Origin: Symsagittifera roscoffensis
Taxonomy: Eukaryota; Xenacoelomorpha; Acoela; Convolutidae
DNA: 64,000 bases
Assembly: GCF_963678635.1 (NCBI RefSeq)
Contig: NC_087062.1
Coordinates: 14,058,670-14,122,669 of the forward strand
Direction of reading: 5' to 3'
Part shown: positions 9,522-20,640 of the stretch, one piece after another
Layout of the letters: every line of letters starts with the position of its first letter
Position numbering within the stretch: the stretch's first letter is position 1
Notes under the pieces: model-generated
Told to the model about the DNA's origin: nothing
The model's input: only the letters and a program-made list of their open reading frames with translations
Databases searched by the model: none
Program-made: the position numbers and the translations under genes

Positions 9522-11440
9522 CCTATATGCACCGCATCTTGTTCGAGCATCGCGTTGTGTCCGATCCGTCTAACCTTCAGCTCCTCTTGACCAATGTATA
9601 TCCGGCCAATCTGATCGTTCGCATCAGTTATGTGAGCTTTCGTGTAGATATTGATGCCATCCACATTCATTAGGATCGGGTAAGGGCCATGGACATCGAT
9701 ATAATGTCCGTCCACTTTCATCAGCCTCGGACCTCCCGTTGTGAGCAGCGCTCGCACTGCCCTGGAGTCCAGTTTGGGATCTTTCTCCTTCAGGTAGTCG
9801 GCATAGATGTCCAGGTGGACTAGTGTAATCTCGGATGGTTCACTCATGTTCTTGACCACCTGGTGCCCTGCGACTGAGATGATGGACATTATTTTGGTCC
9901 CCTCCTTCGTCATGCCGAAAATCTTACCAGATATAACGTTCAGTTTTAGTCCCTGTTTCCTGGGTTCCTCTTTGTCTTCTACTTTTGTCGTTTTACCCAG
10001 AACATTAAAACTTTCCCGAAGATCTGTGCTCTCCAGCTCCGACCTTACCCATTGCTCCACTTCTTTCGTGGCTAGGTCCTGTTTGACATTCTGCAGCGCT
10101 GTCCTTGCCGCCAGGCCGTAATCCACCTTGAGTGGGCTAGACGACTCTGCTTCGAGGTTCGAGCCTACCACCTCGTCAGGCCATGTCTTAACCTTTTTGG
10201 TCGTGAAGGTGCTCGGTGTCGTCTCCTTTCTCCGAGATTCAGCCTCGTTCATCAGACGTGCTCGACTGGCCTTGACACCCGAAAGCGCCTCTTCGTGGCG
10301 GGGATGTTTCGCGTCCGCTGCTGCATCCCAAAATTGAGTACAATCCGACTTGAAGTGTCCCTCCAAATTACAGAAGAAACACCTCGGACCATATTTCATG
10401 ATGAGCCCTCTGACGTACTCTTCATGATCCTCGTCGGTCGCGTCGGCGTCCTCGAGAAAGTAGCCTATGGCCTTCATGTTCTGTTTGTATGCAGAACACG
10501 CGGAAACGTGATGGTCCATCGAACCACAATTCGCACACGACCTCCTCTTATCCATGTCATCGCGAGGTTTGTACCAACTGGAATTCGCACCAGTGTTTGT
10601 CCCGCTATAGTTACCATAATTGCTGTAACGGTTTTGCGCCCTCGATTTTATGAGTAAATACTCGCGTGACTTCATACGCAAGTCGTCGGGCGTGGGTACC
10701 TGGTCAAGCGACAGGGTGAAGTGAGTGGCCAACATCGTCTTCAACTCCTCACTCCTTACTCCGTCCATGAACTTCGAAGCAATCGCCAAGTTTCGCTCGG
10801 ATTTTTTCTCATCTGGGTTGCTTCTCCTCCTAAGCAATTCAAGGTCGTCCAAGAATTTATCTATGGATTCGTCATCTCTTTGACCCCTCTTTTCGAACTT
10901 CACCATAGCCTGGTGCCCTTGTACTCCAGAGCCGAAACGATTCAGCAGGATGTCGAATATCTTGCGAGCGCTGTCTCTCTCATTGGCTCTTTTCGCCATT
11001 ACACAACTTAACGCAGTACCCTCCAGATTGCTCGTCAGCGCGCTGCACTCTTGTTTCTTGGAGAGATTCTCTTCCTCAAAGTGTAACTTCATCACCTCTA
11101 TCCAAGTATCAATGCAGCCGTCTGACTCGTCTTTATATGACTTCGGCTTTTTCAGTGTCCTTCTTGACCTCTCTCCTCTCTCGGTTGACTTCGAGTGCTT
11201 GGTGATGAATGTTTCGAGAGATTTGTTCAGAGGCTCAAACATCGATGCATACATCGTTGTGTCCTGTGAGACTGTAGTCAGATCTGGTACTGAACTGACT
11301 TGTGGCACAGTTGGCAACCTTGTCTCCGGGGTGGCATCTGCCTCCGGCGGGACTGGATTCGTCCAGCCAGGCCTCGACGGGGCTGCCCTTGGCCGCTCCT
11401 TGTTTCTGGGTTTTGCTGGGCTCTGGCATTGCTGCCCGTA
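9464..11440 (-). CDS. Gypsy Gag, capsid and nucleocapsid part
   Basis: At least 617 codons; the frame stays open upstream of 11,317 without a clear ATG, so it is probably entered by a frame change from the upstream gag frame. Residues about 60-230 look like a retrotransposon capsid (helical, with DDESIDKFLDDLELLRRR). Two CX2CX4HX4C zinc knuckles follow, CANCGSMDHHVSAC and CFFCNLEGHFKSDC, which bind element RNA during packaging. A Lys/Glu-rich region then leads into the protease, reached in the -1 frame after VQGRELQ. It may be a natural Gag-Pol shift or a one-base loss; I see no classic slippery heptamer with certainty. Confidence 0.88.
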   Translation of the reverse strand, partial: YGQQCQSPAKPRNKERPRAAPSRPGWTNPVPPEADATPETRLPTVPQVSSVPDLTTVSQDTTMYASMFEPLNKSLETFITKHSKSTERGERSRRTLKKPKSYKDESDGCIDTWIEVMKLHFEEENLSKKQECSALTSNLEGTALSCVMAKRANERDSARKIFDILLNRFGSGVQGHQAMVKFEKRGQRDDESIDKFLDDLELLRRRSNPDEKKSERNLAIASKFMDGVRSEELKTMLATHFTLSLDQVPTPDDLRMKSREYLLIKSRAQNRYSNYGNYSGTNTGANSSWYKPRDDMDKRRSCANCGSMDHHVSACSAYKQNMKAIGYFLEDADATDEDHEEYVRGLIMKYGPRCFFCNLEGHFKSDCTQFWDAAADAKHPRHEEALSGVKASRARLMNEAESRRKETTPSTFTTKKVKTWPDEVVGSNLEAESSSPLKVDYGLAARTALQNVKQDLATKEVEQWVRSELESTDLRESFNVLGKTTKVEDKEEPRKQGLKLNVISGKIFGMTKEGTKIMSIISVAGHQVVKNMSEPSEITLVHLDIYADYLKEKDPKLDSRAVRALLTTGGPRLMKVDGHYIDVHGPYPILMNVDGINIYTKAHITDANDQIGRIYIGQEELKVRRIGHNAMLEQDAVHIGCEADLAAHVLDVQGRELQ

Positions 11441-12674
11441 CCGTCTCCATCATTTGCATGGCGTGAGCGCTCCCTTGGGTTGGAACGCTCCTGCCAATTG
11501 CTCCCATTCAGGATCGCGTCAAGCTTCCGCATCATTAAGTCAGATTTTGCATCTAACCTTTTCTCCAGGCTAGTCATCGTGTGGGCGTAGGTACTATCTT
11601 GATCGTTCAACAATCGTTCGATCTCCCTGGTCATCCTAGCCTCTCTTTCGTATGACTCCTTGTTTGCCTGTGCCAGGCTCTCCGCCAGGCATTGATCGGT
11701 GTTGGGAATCAACTGAGCCTGATCAACCCTCGCCTGCGACTTCACATGCGTTAGTTCGTCTCTTAGATTCTCTTGACCTTTGTGAGCTCTCTCATCAACC
11801 TGATCTATTCTTTTAGTCATGTCCCGCCTCAGTTCATCTAGACCATTCATTACGCCAGCGAACATGTCACTTATGTCGCCAGTGGCCCCAAATGACGCAC
11901 CGCCTTTTTGCTTGCTCATCGACGTCATTAATCTGTCGAAGGTTGATGACGCTCCCATCGTTATCCCATCTGACATGCGCCTGGTCGGCGAGGTTGACGA
12001 CGCCTTCCTGCTCATATCGTTCCTTGGGCACGGTGTGAAGTTCACATCCGGATGGGCTATCTCCGGGTAGTCATCACTGGAAGTCAAACCTACAGTTGGT
12101 AGTGACGCCATGCGTTCGTCGTACAAAGACTTCCAACTCTTCTTGGCCTTCGAACCCGTTTGTTCTTCACTCGGGCTTATACTCGACATCATCGCGTTGT
12201 TGCTCTGCTTGGCCAGAGATGAGTGGGTACTAGCCGAATGTGAGTATTCTCCCCTCCACCTGTGACTTTTGGTCTCCGATTTGGACATCCCCTTGAATAA
12301 TACTTCCTCTCGCGGCTCGACCTCGGAACGCTCCGAGGTCTCCTCTGTCCTCTCGACTTCCTCCCGCTCGAGGTCCTCGCTCGGCTCAAAGTCGGGTCGA
12401 ATGAGCGTCTGTTCTCCCTCGTCAAAGGGGTCCACAAGCGTTTCGCTCGCGGTTCCGGCTTCGGCGCTCCGCCTTTGATCGCCATCAATCTCATTCCGCT
12501 CACTGAAAGATCAGGTTGACCTTTAGTCGATTCGTTTTCAGCAAACACGTCGGAGGCGCTGCTAAACGAGGACTGGCTACGCCTAGTTTTAAATTTTCGC
12601 GTGCTGCCCTTGCTCAGCCTGGGAATCTTAGTAGTCGATCCTAACGAGTCCCTGCGCTGCATACTTTGTGACAC
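11278..12674 (-). CDS. Gypsy Gag N-terminal region in two overlapping frames
   Basis: The first frame begins at ATG 12,674 (MSQSMQRRDS) and carries a basic Ser/Arg-rich start. After about 60 residues it turns into shadow-like Arg/Pro-rich sequence, while a second frame (stop at 11,278) takes over near 12,480-12,500 as an acidic then helical protein. That second frame has coiled-coil-like stretches (LDELRRDMTKRIDQVDERAH; EREARMTREIERLLND) and ends basic. The join requires a -1 step. The second frame has a stop just upstream of the overlap, so the switch point is confined to about 40 bases. This is the matrix-like front of Gag. It is not well conserved between families, so the assignment rests on position. 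Confidence 0.7.
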
Positions 12675-13020
12675 AAAAAAAAAACAATAATCGTATGTCG
12701 AAAAGTCAGTATCAATCTCTTAGGTTTCTCAATGACAATCTTAGTGACTCAGCTAGAGTTACACACACACACACACAGGGCCTGCTCAGTATTGATATAA
12801 TGCTAACTCAACCCTGTCGTATAGTATAACAGTATCACAAGATTTTCACAAGATATAATCAACACACAAAACACAATAGATAATCAGGTAAGAATATCCT
12901 ACAGGTGACAGCGACCTTTTGTCAGTATCAATTTATCGCCACAAAATTTATCAAGTCACTGCTTTGTTAAAATTAAACAATCTTTGATAAAAAGCAGTGA
13001 TGATTCAGAAACAGATCAAT
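12675..13020. other. Gypsy 5' leader region with short microsatellite
   Basis: Non-coding DNA directly upstream (minus sense) of the gag ATG. It holds an (AC)n run at 12,759-12,777 and otherwise AT-rich sequence. No primer-binding site could be matched to a tRNA end with confidence. Confidence 0.4.
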
Positions 13021-13024
13021 AAAA

Positions 13025-13400
13025 CTTAGTCTTAAAGAAAAAGACTTCTCCCAATCGGAACGATCCGAAAGAACAAGAACAACGCCCAGGACACAGTCTT
13101 CTCAAGTGGGTGTGTATTTGCCTAATACACCCACGAGGTCTTCTTCTAGGTGCCCCGCGATTGCCCGAGCTGTCCTATCAAGTGGCTCAAGGCAACCTCT
13201 GATCGAAAACTTCTAAAGTCTATGAAAAAAAACTCCCCCACACCCGGAACGCTCCAAGTGCACGAGAGCAGGGAACAACTTTTCTTCTCAAGTGAGTGTG
13301 TATTTGCCTAATACACTCACCAAGGTCTTCTTTTATTTGTTCCCGGATTGCCCGAACTTTCCTATTAATTAGCTCAAGGCAACCGCACAACCAAAATCAC
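13025..13400 (-). repeat. Direct duplication of about 185 bp, each copy with two stem-loops
   Basis: Copies at about 13,025-13,205 and 13,221-13,395 share the order: A-rich start, a hairpin, a TTGCCCGA segment and a closing CAAGGCAAC. The hairpins are 13,106-13,134 and 13,292-13,320. In the first, the stem reads GTGGGTG against CACCCAC; in the second, GTGAGTG against CACTCAC, so one base pair changed on both sides while the loop stayed the same. A second stem pairs TTGCC (13,161) with GGCAA (13,191), and likewise in copy 2. The position upstream of gag suggests a leader or packaging-type RNA structure of the gypsy element, which is inference. Confidence 0.65.
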
Positions 13401-16400
13401 AATAAAAAAAAAAAATTTTTTGTTCGGGTACTTCTGATACACCCGATCTAGAATCCAAAGTTGATCAGGAATTTCCGGGTCAAAATGGGCTCTTATGATC
13501 CTAATAAGCGCCTATTTCCTAATATGATTTTGATTAAATGGATATTTTCCGTTTCCCAAATCGCCACGGAAGATTTCCTCAAGTTTCTAACAAGGAAGGT
13601 TGTTTAGAAGGTTTAAGACACTCCGGAGGGTTACTTCGGAGGGTTGTTAAGACACTTAGCCTACTTCGGAGGGTACCTTAATCACCCAAGTCACTTCGGA
13701 GGGTCCCCTTAAATTTACTAAGGAGGGTCAATAAGATGCTTAATAAGCTCCGGAGGGTTACTTCGGAGGGTACCTCCAAAGTTTTCAAATTTCTGAGCCT
13801 CACTCAGAAGGGCCTTCAATTAACTTCAGGAAGCGTCAAAACAAGCTTAATTCTCTATGGGAGCGCTGTCTCAACTTCTTTGGATAACCTCGTGGAAATT
13901 TTCCACTAAGGAGGGTTGCTAAGGACCTTAGCTGACTCCAGAGGGTTACCTCGGAGGATTCCCCAAAAATCAAGAAAAAAGGTTATGTTACCGCAATAAA
14001 GTCTCCATAAGCGGTCTACCCCACTTAAAACTAGGTTGGCTGACACGGTCAACCTTCCCAGTTGGATAAAAAGGTGTTTTGATAAAATTTTCCGCTGCTC
14101 GGAGGGTTACCTGTAATTTGGACCCTCCGAACCAACAAATTCTAAAAATTTTTCTTTTTCGAGGTTATCAACCCAGAAACGGTTGCGGTCCGGAAAAGTG
14201 ATCCAAAACGTCGACTTATGGTACCAAAATTACCCCGATCGGATGACTAGTCTTTGAGAAATTGCCAAAAACGTGTTTGTCCAAATGGCCTTTTTTTACC
14301 ACCTTTATAGGTTCTGAGAAACTTTTTCCGCAATTCCTATCGAAAGTACCTACAAATAATTGAAACGAGCGTAGTAGCCCTGTACGGCACTGGAACAGTG
14401 CAAAAAACCGGATCAAAATTGGTTTGGAGACAAAAATTTGGCCAATAACTATCAAATTTGAACCCTCCGGTTCCTTCCTTTTCCAATCCTTAAGTCGTTA
14501 GCTCTATCCAAGGAGCCAATGGGAGGGTTACTCAAGATTTTCTCTAATAACCGAGCACGTTATGCTAGCACGCTCCTAACGCAAAAAATTTTATTGCTCT
14601 AACTCTAAAAACTCAAAAACTCGATCCCCAAAACAGATTGACAAAATTCAGAAAATTATCGAAATTTTGACCGAAAAATTTTGGTTTTTTCCAACTTCTA
14701 CTGAGTCTTTTCTCACGCGGTTTCTTTAGTTAGGGGGATCGAACTACGTAGCTACTCCCTATATAAAAGCTTTTTGTTGTTCGGAAAAGCTCGGATATCC
14801 AAAAATTTGGGGGTCTACAGTTTGATCGAAAATCGATGATTTTCGACAAAATTGGGTGCTTTTGGGTCTAATTGAGGCGATAAGTAATATGTAATAAGGA
14901 TAATAACCTATTAGTAGTCGTTAATGAATAGTACTATACCCTCCTTTGCACCAAAATACCCGAATTAAGACCCTTAACTCGGAAATTTGTAATCGATGGA
15001 GGGTACAATCGGACCGCGCCAATCGTGCCCCCCACCACTTAAGTTTTAATGAAATAGTACCCGAACGATACTAAAATTGCTTCAACGATACCCAACAGTC
15101 GTTGCGGATGTTGTCCCTGATGTCCCTGTTGAGTGTGGAACACGTTGATCAGCTTGCCACTCTACCCTCCGGTCACCGGCAAAATCACCATTAACGTGCT
15201 TAAACACTCAAATTACACTCGAGGGAGGGTATCCAACCCTTCACCAAAACACACAATTTTTCTATCAGAAACGATATAAATCAATCTGAAACAACAACAA
15301 ATAGGAAGGTCAGATCACATCTCGTCCGGAAATAACATATAAACTGTCACTTTGGATTTTTTACTGTTTTTGGTCTTTTTTGGATTTTTACTGTTTTTTG
15401 TACTTTTTTGTTTTCAAATAAATTTATTTTTGGCTTTTTCTTGGTAATACACTATTTTTGTTTGGTTTTACGCTTTCTCTTTAATTGTTTTTGGTCCTGA
15501 GACCTCAGGACAAGCGGGCTCTAGATTTCCCACCTAACCCTCCGGCCCCCGGAATTTTCGGTGTTAACTAAGTTAAAAAGCTAAATAGTACTGGACGGAG
15601 GGTACGCACCTTCCCCCCAGTACAACGACGGTCATTAAAGCCTCTACCTCGGGCTTACGCCCGGAGCGGAGGGTTCGTCGCTGAAACGCTTGCTGATCAT
15701 GATGGTCTTATGCCTTTGACAGGCCCACCCAGGAGCGCCATAAAAACGTCTATGTAACATTCGCCCAAATACTACACAGCGACGGAGCGTAGAAAAAGTA
15801 CCTATTAACGACTGGCAGGCGTCAGTTACCTTAATCCTACTCGTTTTTCACCGTCTCGGCCTTGCCAGTTGATTTTCTGGTCTGTTTAGGGCCAAGTAAA
15901 AAGTTACTATTTTTAGGCCAACAGTCAAACGACTTTTGATCAGCTTTCGTTTACATGCGAACACAACCACATAGCTGAGTCTCGGATCCTCAGACTACGT
16001 GATTGTCATTAAAAACACGGCTCGAACAACCTATTTTAACATGTTTTTGTGTGACAGTTCTATATTAAATCCATTGGAGATGGATTGACCCTTTCCTCTT
16101 TCTAGCTACTCATATTCTAAAATATCAAATTATACCGGTGTTAATTTAAAGTTTCACGACATCCAAGTAGCTATACAGTCAGTTTTATACAGTCCCTTCA
16201 CATAAAACAGTCTCTGGGGGACCAAGCCTCCGCTCCCGTAATATTCCTGCGATAACGCTCTTATCTCTTCTAATTTGCGTCCCGGGAGGGTTCCGTGGAA
16301 TATTCCTTCCCCACCGAAGCTTCCTTCTCCACTAATATCCGCTGATAAGGGTCTTATCGTGCTTTGTTGCCACGATAAGAGGCTTCGTGTTTTTTGTCTC

Positions 16401-17035
16401 TTGTGCGACCGTTTTTCACACTATTTTGCGTTGTTCTGATTTTTTCAGCTTTCTTGGTCAAAATGGCCGTTTTTCGTATTTCTGAGAAATACCAACTTGA
16501 AAATCGAAATTTTAAAAATAGAAAATTTCAGAATACTTCGACCCTCCTTTCAAGAACTTTTTTGCTGTTAAGGCCTTTTCTCTCTGATTCGTGCTTCGTC
16601 GGAAGGTTGCGCTGTGCCATCTGGCAGAATGGCACATACTCCCCGGACAGTCCCCATCAATGTCCCTATTGATCGCATAACACCGGTTTATCGTCAAGTA
16701 GTTATCCAGTTCTCTGTAATCAATCTTACAAATCGCATAAGAAAATGAAATTTATCTACCCCACCTCAACTCACTACGTGTTCACAAATGGCATCGTATC
16801 ACATCTCACTGCCTTTTAACATTTTCACAAAATTTGCACCGTGTTAATTGCTCGGTTGCGGATTTTGTCTTCGCTTTAGGAAAAGAAATGAACTGAACTT
16901 CAGAAAAAAATCAAAAACCAAACCGCAAAAAAAAAACAAATTTGAGCCTGAACCATCTTTTAGACATTTCATCTAATCGAAATTCTTCTCAATGAATTAT
17001 TTTATTTAATTTTATTTAAAAGTTTCATATAAATT
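13401..17035. other. Non-coding region rich in GGAGGGT/ACCCTCC motifs
   Basis: About 3.6 kb with no supportable gene. About twenty copies of GGAGGGT, or its complement, lie between 13,620 and 16,545. They are densest at 13,620-13,780, where several sit in CGGAGGGT contexts about 20-40 bases apart. A perfect 9-bp hairpin lies at 16,353-16,379 (CTTATCGTG and CACGATAAG) and a 7-bp one at about 16,614-16,635. It may contain the 5' LTR of the gypsy element, but I could not find a second copy to prove it. The last 300 bp before 17,036 are AT-rich and featureless. Confidence 0.5.
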
Positions 17036-17383
17036 ATGCCTGAGACTCCGTCCACAACCAGACCTCGATTGGTATCAAAGCAACAGGACCAGTGTACAGC
17101 CTGCAACAAGTCAACGGGGGATAACTGGATCTTATGCAAGAAATGCAATCACAGGACTTATGAGGCATGTATGGGCCACTCAAAGAACGACTTCAAGTTC
17201 CTGGAGAAACCAAACGTGAGCTTCGTTTGCAACAGATGCATGCAGAGCCCCACACCAGAGGTGTCACAGAGAACCGCCAGGTTGAAGGAATGCGTGGAGA
17301 ACATGAAGATAATGGCCGAGCAAGTCCTTTCTGCCAGTCATCAGCATGAGCCATCACCCGAAGATAAGTTTCTAAAGTGTTGA
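17036..17383 (+). CDS. LINE ORF1 fragment with PHD-type zinc finger
   Basis: 115 codons from an ATG at 17,036. It contains CTACNKSTGDNWILCKKC, then a Cys/His pair, and FVCNRC, giving a Cys4-His-Cys3-like spacing as in PHD fingers found in ORF1 of CR1-like non-LTR retrotransposons. A helical segment follows. The frame stops at 17,383, but related ORF1 sequence continues in other frames to about 17,935, so this is the front of a broken ORF1. Only the first LINE copy in the array has this part; the later copies start downstream of it. Confidence 0.65.
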   Translation: MPETPSTTRPRLVSKQQDQCTACNKSTGDNWILCKKCNHRTYEACMGHSKNDFKFLEKPNVSFVCNRCMQSPTPEVSQRTARLKECVENMKIMAEQVLSASHQHEPSPEDKFLKC

Positions 17384-19722
17384 ATGTCAAAATAATTACG
17401 ATCAAAAAAAAATTAGTCGAATACCTGAATCCAACTGTCCAGATACCGATAAACCTGACCAAGCAAAAAAATATGAACATGAAAAAGAATTAATAAGAAA
17501 TTCCTTGAGCGCAATTGGCATTGATCGTTATCTTGAAATCGCGTCATTCCGCCGTCTTGGCATAATTGGATTAGTATCTGTTAAATCTGATTCTGACAAA
17601 AAACGGACTAGACCGAAAACAACCCAAGTCAAGTTCTGCGTAGTTCACACTGCAGACAAAATCATCGCTCGTGCACCCAATTTAAAAGTATATGAGTCTA
17701 TAAAATTTGTACCATAAATGTTCAGCCTTTTTATTTGAATCTTTTGACAGGAAGGACCAGGAAAATGAACATTTTTTAAACAAAAATTGCAGAGTTACTA
17801 AATGCTGGACACAAACTAGAAGATATAAAGATCAGAAAGAGGTCTTTGTTTCTATAAATAAAACAGTCGATTTAGACGACTGGATACAGCTGCAAAATTT
17901 ATCATCACTTTTCTACAATAACTGCACTTTATAGAAAGAACAATGGCGTCAAATTTTTTCAAACATTATATGAACCCTGTTCACGAACCAGTACGCAAAA
18001 CTAAAACCTAGCTAATTGACAATATACTTGACGAAATTTTTACTCTTGGGTTATAACTGTTTTCGGGGCAACAGAAAATCTAATTCTATTACAACTGCAC
18101 ATGGAGGTACCATCATTTGTGTAAAAGCTTCTTTTAAATCACAGCAAGTGATCTTTGACATTACCACGAGCAGCTCCCCAGTGGGTGCCAGGTTATTGTA
18201 GGGAGTCGCATATTACTTTTTATTTCTTGTTAAAACCCTCCTTCAAATGGTAATTATGCAAAACTATCCAAGATCTAAGAGAACGTCTCTAAAATTTTGG
18301 AAGTCTCATGAACAGCTGTGATGATGATTATATAATCTGTAGTGATTTTAACTTTCCTGAAAAACCATGGTGCAGTATGTCTTCCAGTATTGGTCTTGAA
18401 TAAATCTATCTAATTATGAAGATTTAAAAAATTTAAAATCTATCAAATCTTTTTTTTCCATTTTCTGTTGAAGCATCTTTATCTATTCAAAAATTTTGTT
18501 AAAAAGGTGTATTTAGTTATTGCAATGGCAATTTTGGCGACTGAAGCATCTCATTAAAGAAGCCATACCCAAACGCACAATTCATCGAGCATCCTTACCG
18601 CTCTGAAAATTTCGAGCCTTTTCACATTTTATAAAACGTTTTAAGCGGCGAGAAAGAATTACCGTTAAAGGCACCCAAAAAATCAAAAATTAAAATTTCA
18701 AGTTACTGAAAACGCTGAGAGTGATAAAAAAGAATATGAATAACACTTTGCTGCCGAGAGAGCGACAGGAAAATTTCTTAACTACTTCATTGTCTTTAAG
18801 TCAATAGTTCTTCCCTCATGTATGTTTTATCTAGAAGGCAAAGCTGAATATAGTGAAACAAAAGCAGAGCTATTCTCAAGCTTCTTTGCATAAGTTTATG
18901 TTGCATCGTTAGTTTTCTCTAAAGTTGAACAAACTGTCACTACAGTTCTTGAGAAGTTGTTAGTTGGTGAATTGGATCTCAAACAAATTTGTTGCATCCT
19001 TAGTTTTCTCCAAAAATATTGAAAAAATTGTCACTAGAGTTCTTGAGAAGTTGTTACTTGGTGAATTGGATCTCAAACAAATTTGTGATAGGTTCAATAT
19101 AAATAAAAGCAAAGGATTAGAAGACATACCTCCCATTTTTTAAAATTAAAGGCAGCCATAGCCATACCATCTCTCAATCACTATATCAAAGTATCTTTAT
19201 TTTTCTCCGGGCTTCAGCTTTTCCCGATATTTGGAAGTAAGCATTCATTTGTCCTCTGTTCAAAAAAGGTAAAAAGGTTGATCTAGAAAATTACCGCCCA
19301 GTTTTGTTTTCATCAACGTGTCAAAAACATTAGAAAAGATCATATTCAGCAGACTTTATGAACACTATAGCAGCATTTCAGAGAGTTCACATTTTGATTT
19401 TAGAAAAAAGTGGTCAACTATGTTGTATTTTTTTTCAATTTTGAACAAAAATTACGCTTGTATTGAAAACAGCAAAGAGTTTGGGCAAAATTCACAGATG
19501 TCAGCAAAACCTTTGATCGAGTCGGTCATCGAATTCTTTTCTCTAAATTGAATTGCGCAAACACTAGAGGGGAAAAAATTCAGTTTAATTAAGTCATATT
19601 TGCAAAACCGATCCCAATAGTTTGTATAAAAGGTCACTTATCTTAGGTTAAAAAAATTACCATGGTTGTCCCTCAGGGTAGTCTTCTTTTTACTAGTCTT
19701 CATTAACGACCCACGTTTATTT
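17384..19722 (+). pseudogene. CR1-like LINE remnant, copy 1 (rest of ORF1, endonuclease, RT)
   Basis: Fragments in shifting frames follow the LINE order. The ORF1 C-terminal part is at 17,505-17,935 (VKFCVVHTADKIIARAPNLK, then FDRKDQENEHF). APE-type endonuclease pieces are at 18,046-18,360 (YNCFRGNRKS, AHGGTIICVKASF, then SDFNFPEKPW). Reverse transcriptase is at 19,300-19,720 (SKTLEKIIFSRLYEHY, then VPQGSL). Several stops and frame changes make it dead. Compared with copies 2 and 3 it lacks about 100 bp near 18,530 and about 980 bp of its 3' end after 19,712, and it has a short internal duplication near 18,960-19,080. Confidence 0.8.
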
Positions 19723-20640
19723 CAGTTCAATTGATTCACTGATGGTTTCACTTTAGATACGCATGGGAACCGACAAAAAGCCCACTCACATGTGCATGTG
19801 GTGCAAATTTTAACCTGCTTCATGCCCTACACTGTGCAAACGGCGGATACAACCACATAAGGCACAATGAAATTTGAGATACTTTCTCCAATCTCATGAA
19901 CGAGGTTTGCCATGACGTCGCGATTGAGCCGAATCTTCAGCCTTTGCAAGGCGAAAGCTTTGTCATCAATCAGACTGCAAATGAAGATGAGGCAAAAATT
20001 GACATTCAAGCAAATGAACTCTGGGGTTCACGATTTAGCAGCGCTTTTTGTGACAAAATTTTTTATCCCTCATGCCAAAACGTCGCGAAAACTGCTTACA
20101 GACTGTAAAAAAATCGCGAAACAAAGGAACTGCAAATATCAGCTTTAAATGTAGAGCCGAGTAGCATCTGCCTGCTGAATTTCGGAAGCACTGGTGGCGC
20201 TGCTCCGACAGCCACCACAAGAACGATGCAGTGATCAGCGAAAAGCTAAGTGAAAAAAAAAGAATGCTACCCAGAAACGTACTCGATAAACTACATCAGT
20301 ACGAAAAAAAACTTCGTTTTCTTCAGGAGCTCTATACAAAGTATAAATGGTACAAATTGCTGAGCAAAATTCAATTTATCGATAAATTTACAAGTCTATT
20401 GTGAAGGAAGGACGGCGAAGATCAATTATCATTGCGACGATGCATTTAACGCTGATATATGACTTCATTGATACAATAATACAGTTTGCTGATATTGAAA
20501 CATTTTTAAAATGCTGGGCCGCCTTTGGTAAATCCCATTTTTTTCTGAAAGTTGTTCACTGAATTTATCCAATCAAAACTTAAACTACGTTTAATTTTCG
20601 ATACCTTCGATTAGTTTTCTTTTTCACGATAATAGTTAAT
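19723..20640 (+). pseudogene. Tail of a second RT-type transposon protein, copy 1
   Basis: Reads CACGANFN, HALHCANGGYNHIRHNE, then a TGA, LMNEVCHDVAIEPNLQPLQGE, DIQANELWGSRFSSAF, and later STGGAAPTAT. This matches a C-terminal region (CxCG, HAL, GGFxxxRHNExRD, EVCxDVxxEPxLQPLxGE) common in invertebrate reverse-transcriptase-containing transposon proteins. Its exact superfamily I cannot name. The in-frame TGA after RHNE is shared with copies 2 and 3. Confidence 0.7.

Larger units (their letters stand above)
3318..12674 (-). mobile_element. Ty3/gypsy-type LTR retrotransposon body (gag-pol-macro), LTRs not identified
   Basis: Read on the minus strand the order is gag N-terminal part, gag with two zinc knuckles, protease, reverse transcriptase, RNase H, integrase, then a macro-like domain. 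Protease-RT-RNaseH-integrase is the Ty3/gypsy (Metaviridae) order. The frames are long and well kept but interrupted by three frame changes (12.48-12.5, 11.3-11.5 and 9.46-9.52 kb) and three in-frame stops within Pol (5,748, 5,616, 3,918). The first two stops are hard to explain as regulation; the frame changes could be programmed shifts, decay or base-call errors. I could not find matching LTRs, a primer-binding site or target-site duplications. Confidence 0.93.

Noticed and set aside
12189-12440. Arg/Pro-rich continuation of the first gag frame as real protein
   Set aside because: The alternative frame is acidic then helical and continues as the better gag frame; this stretch looks like its shadow.
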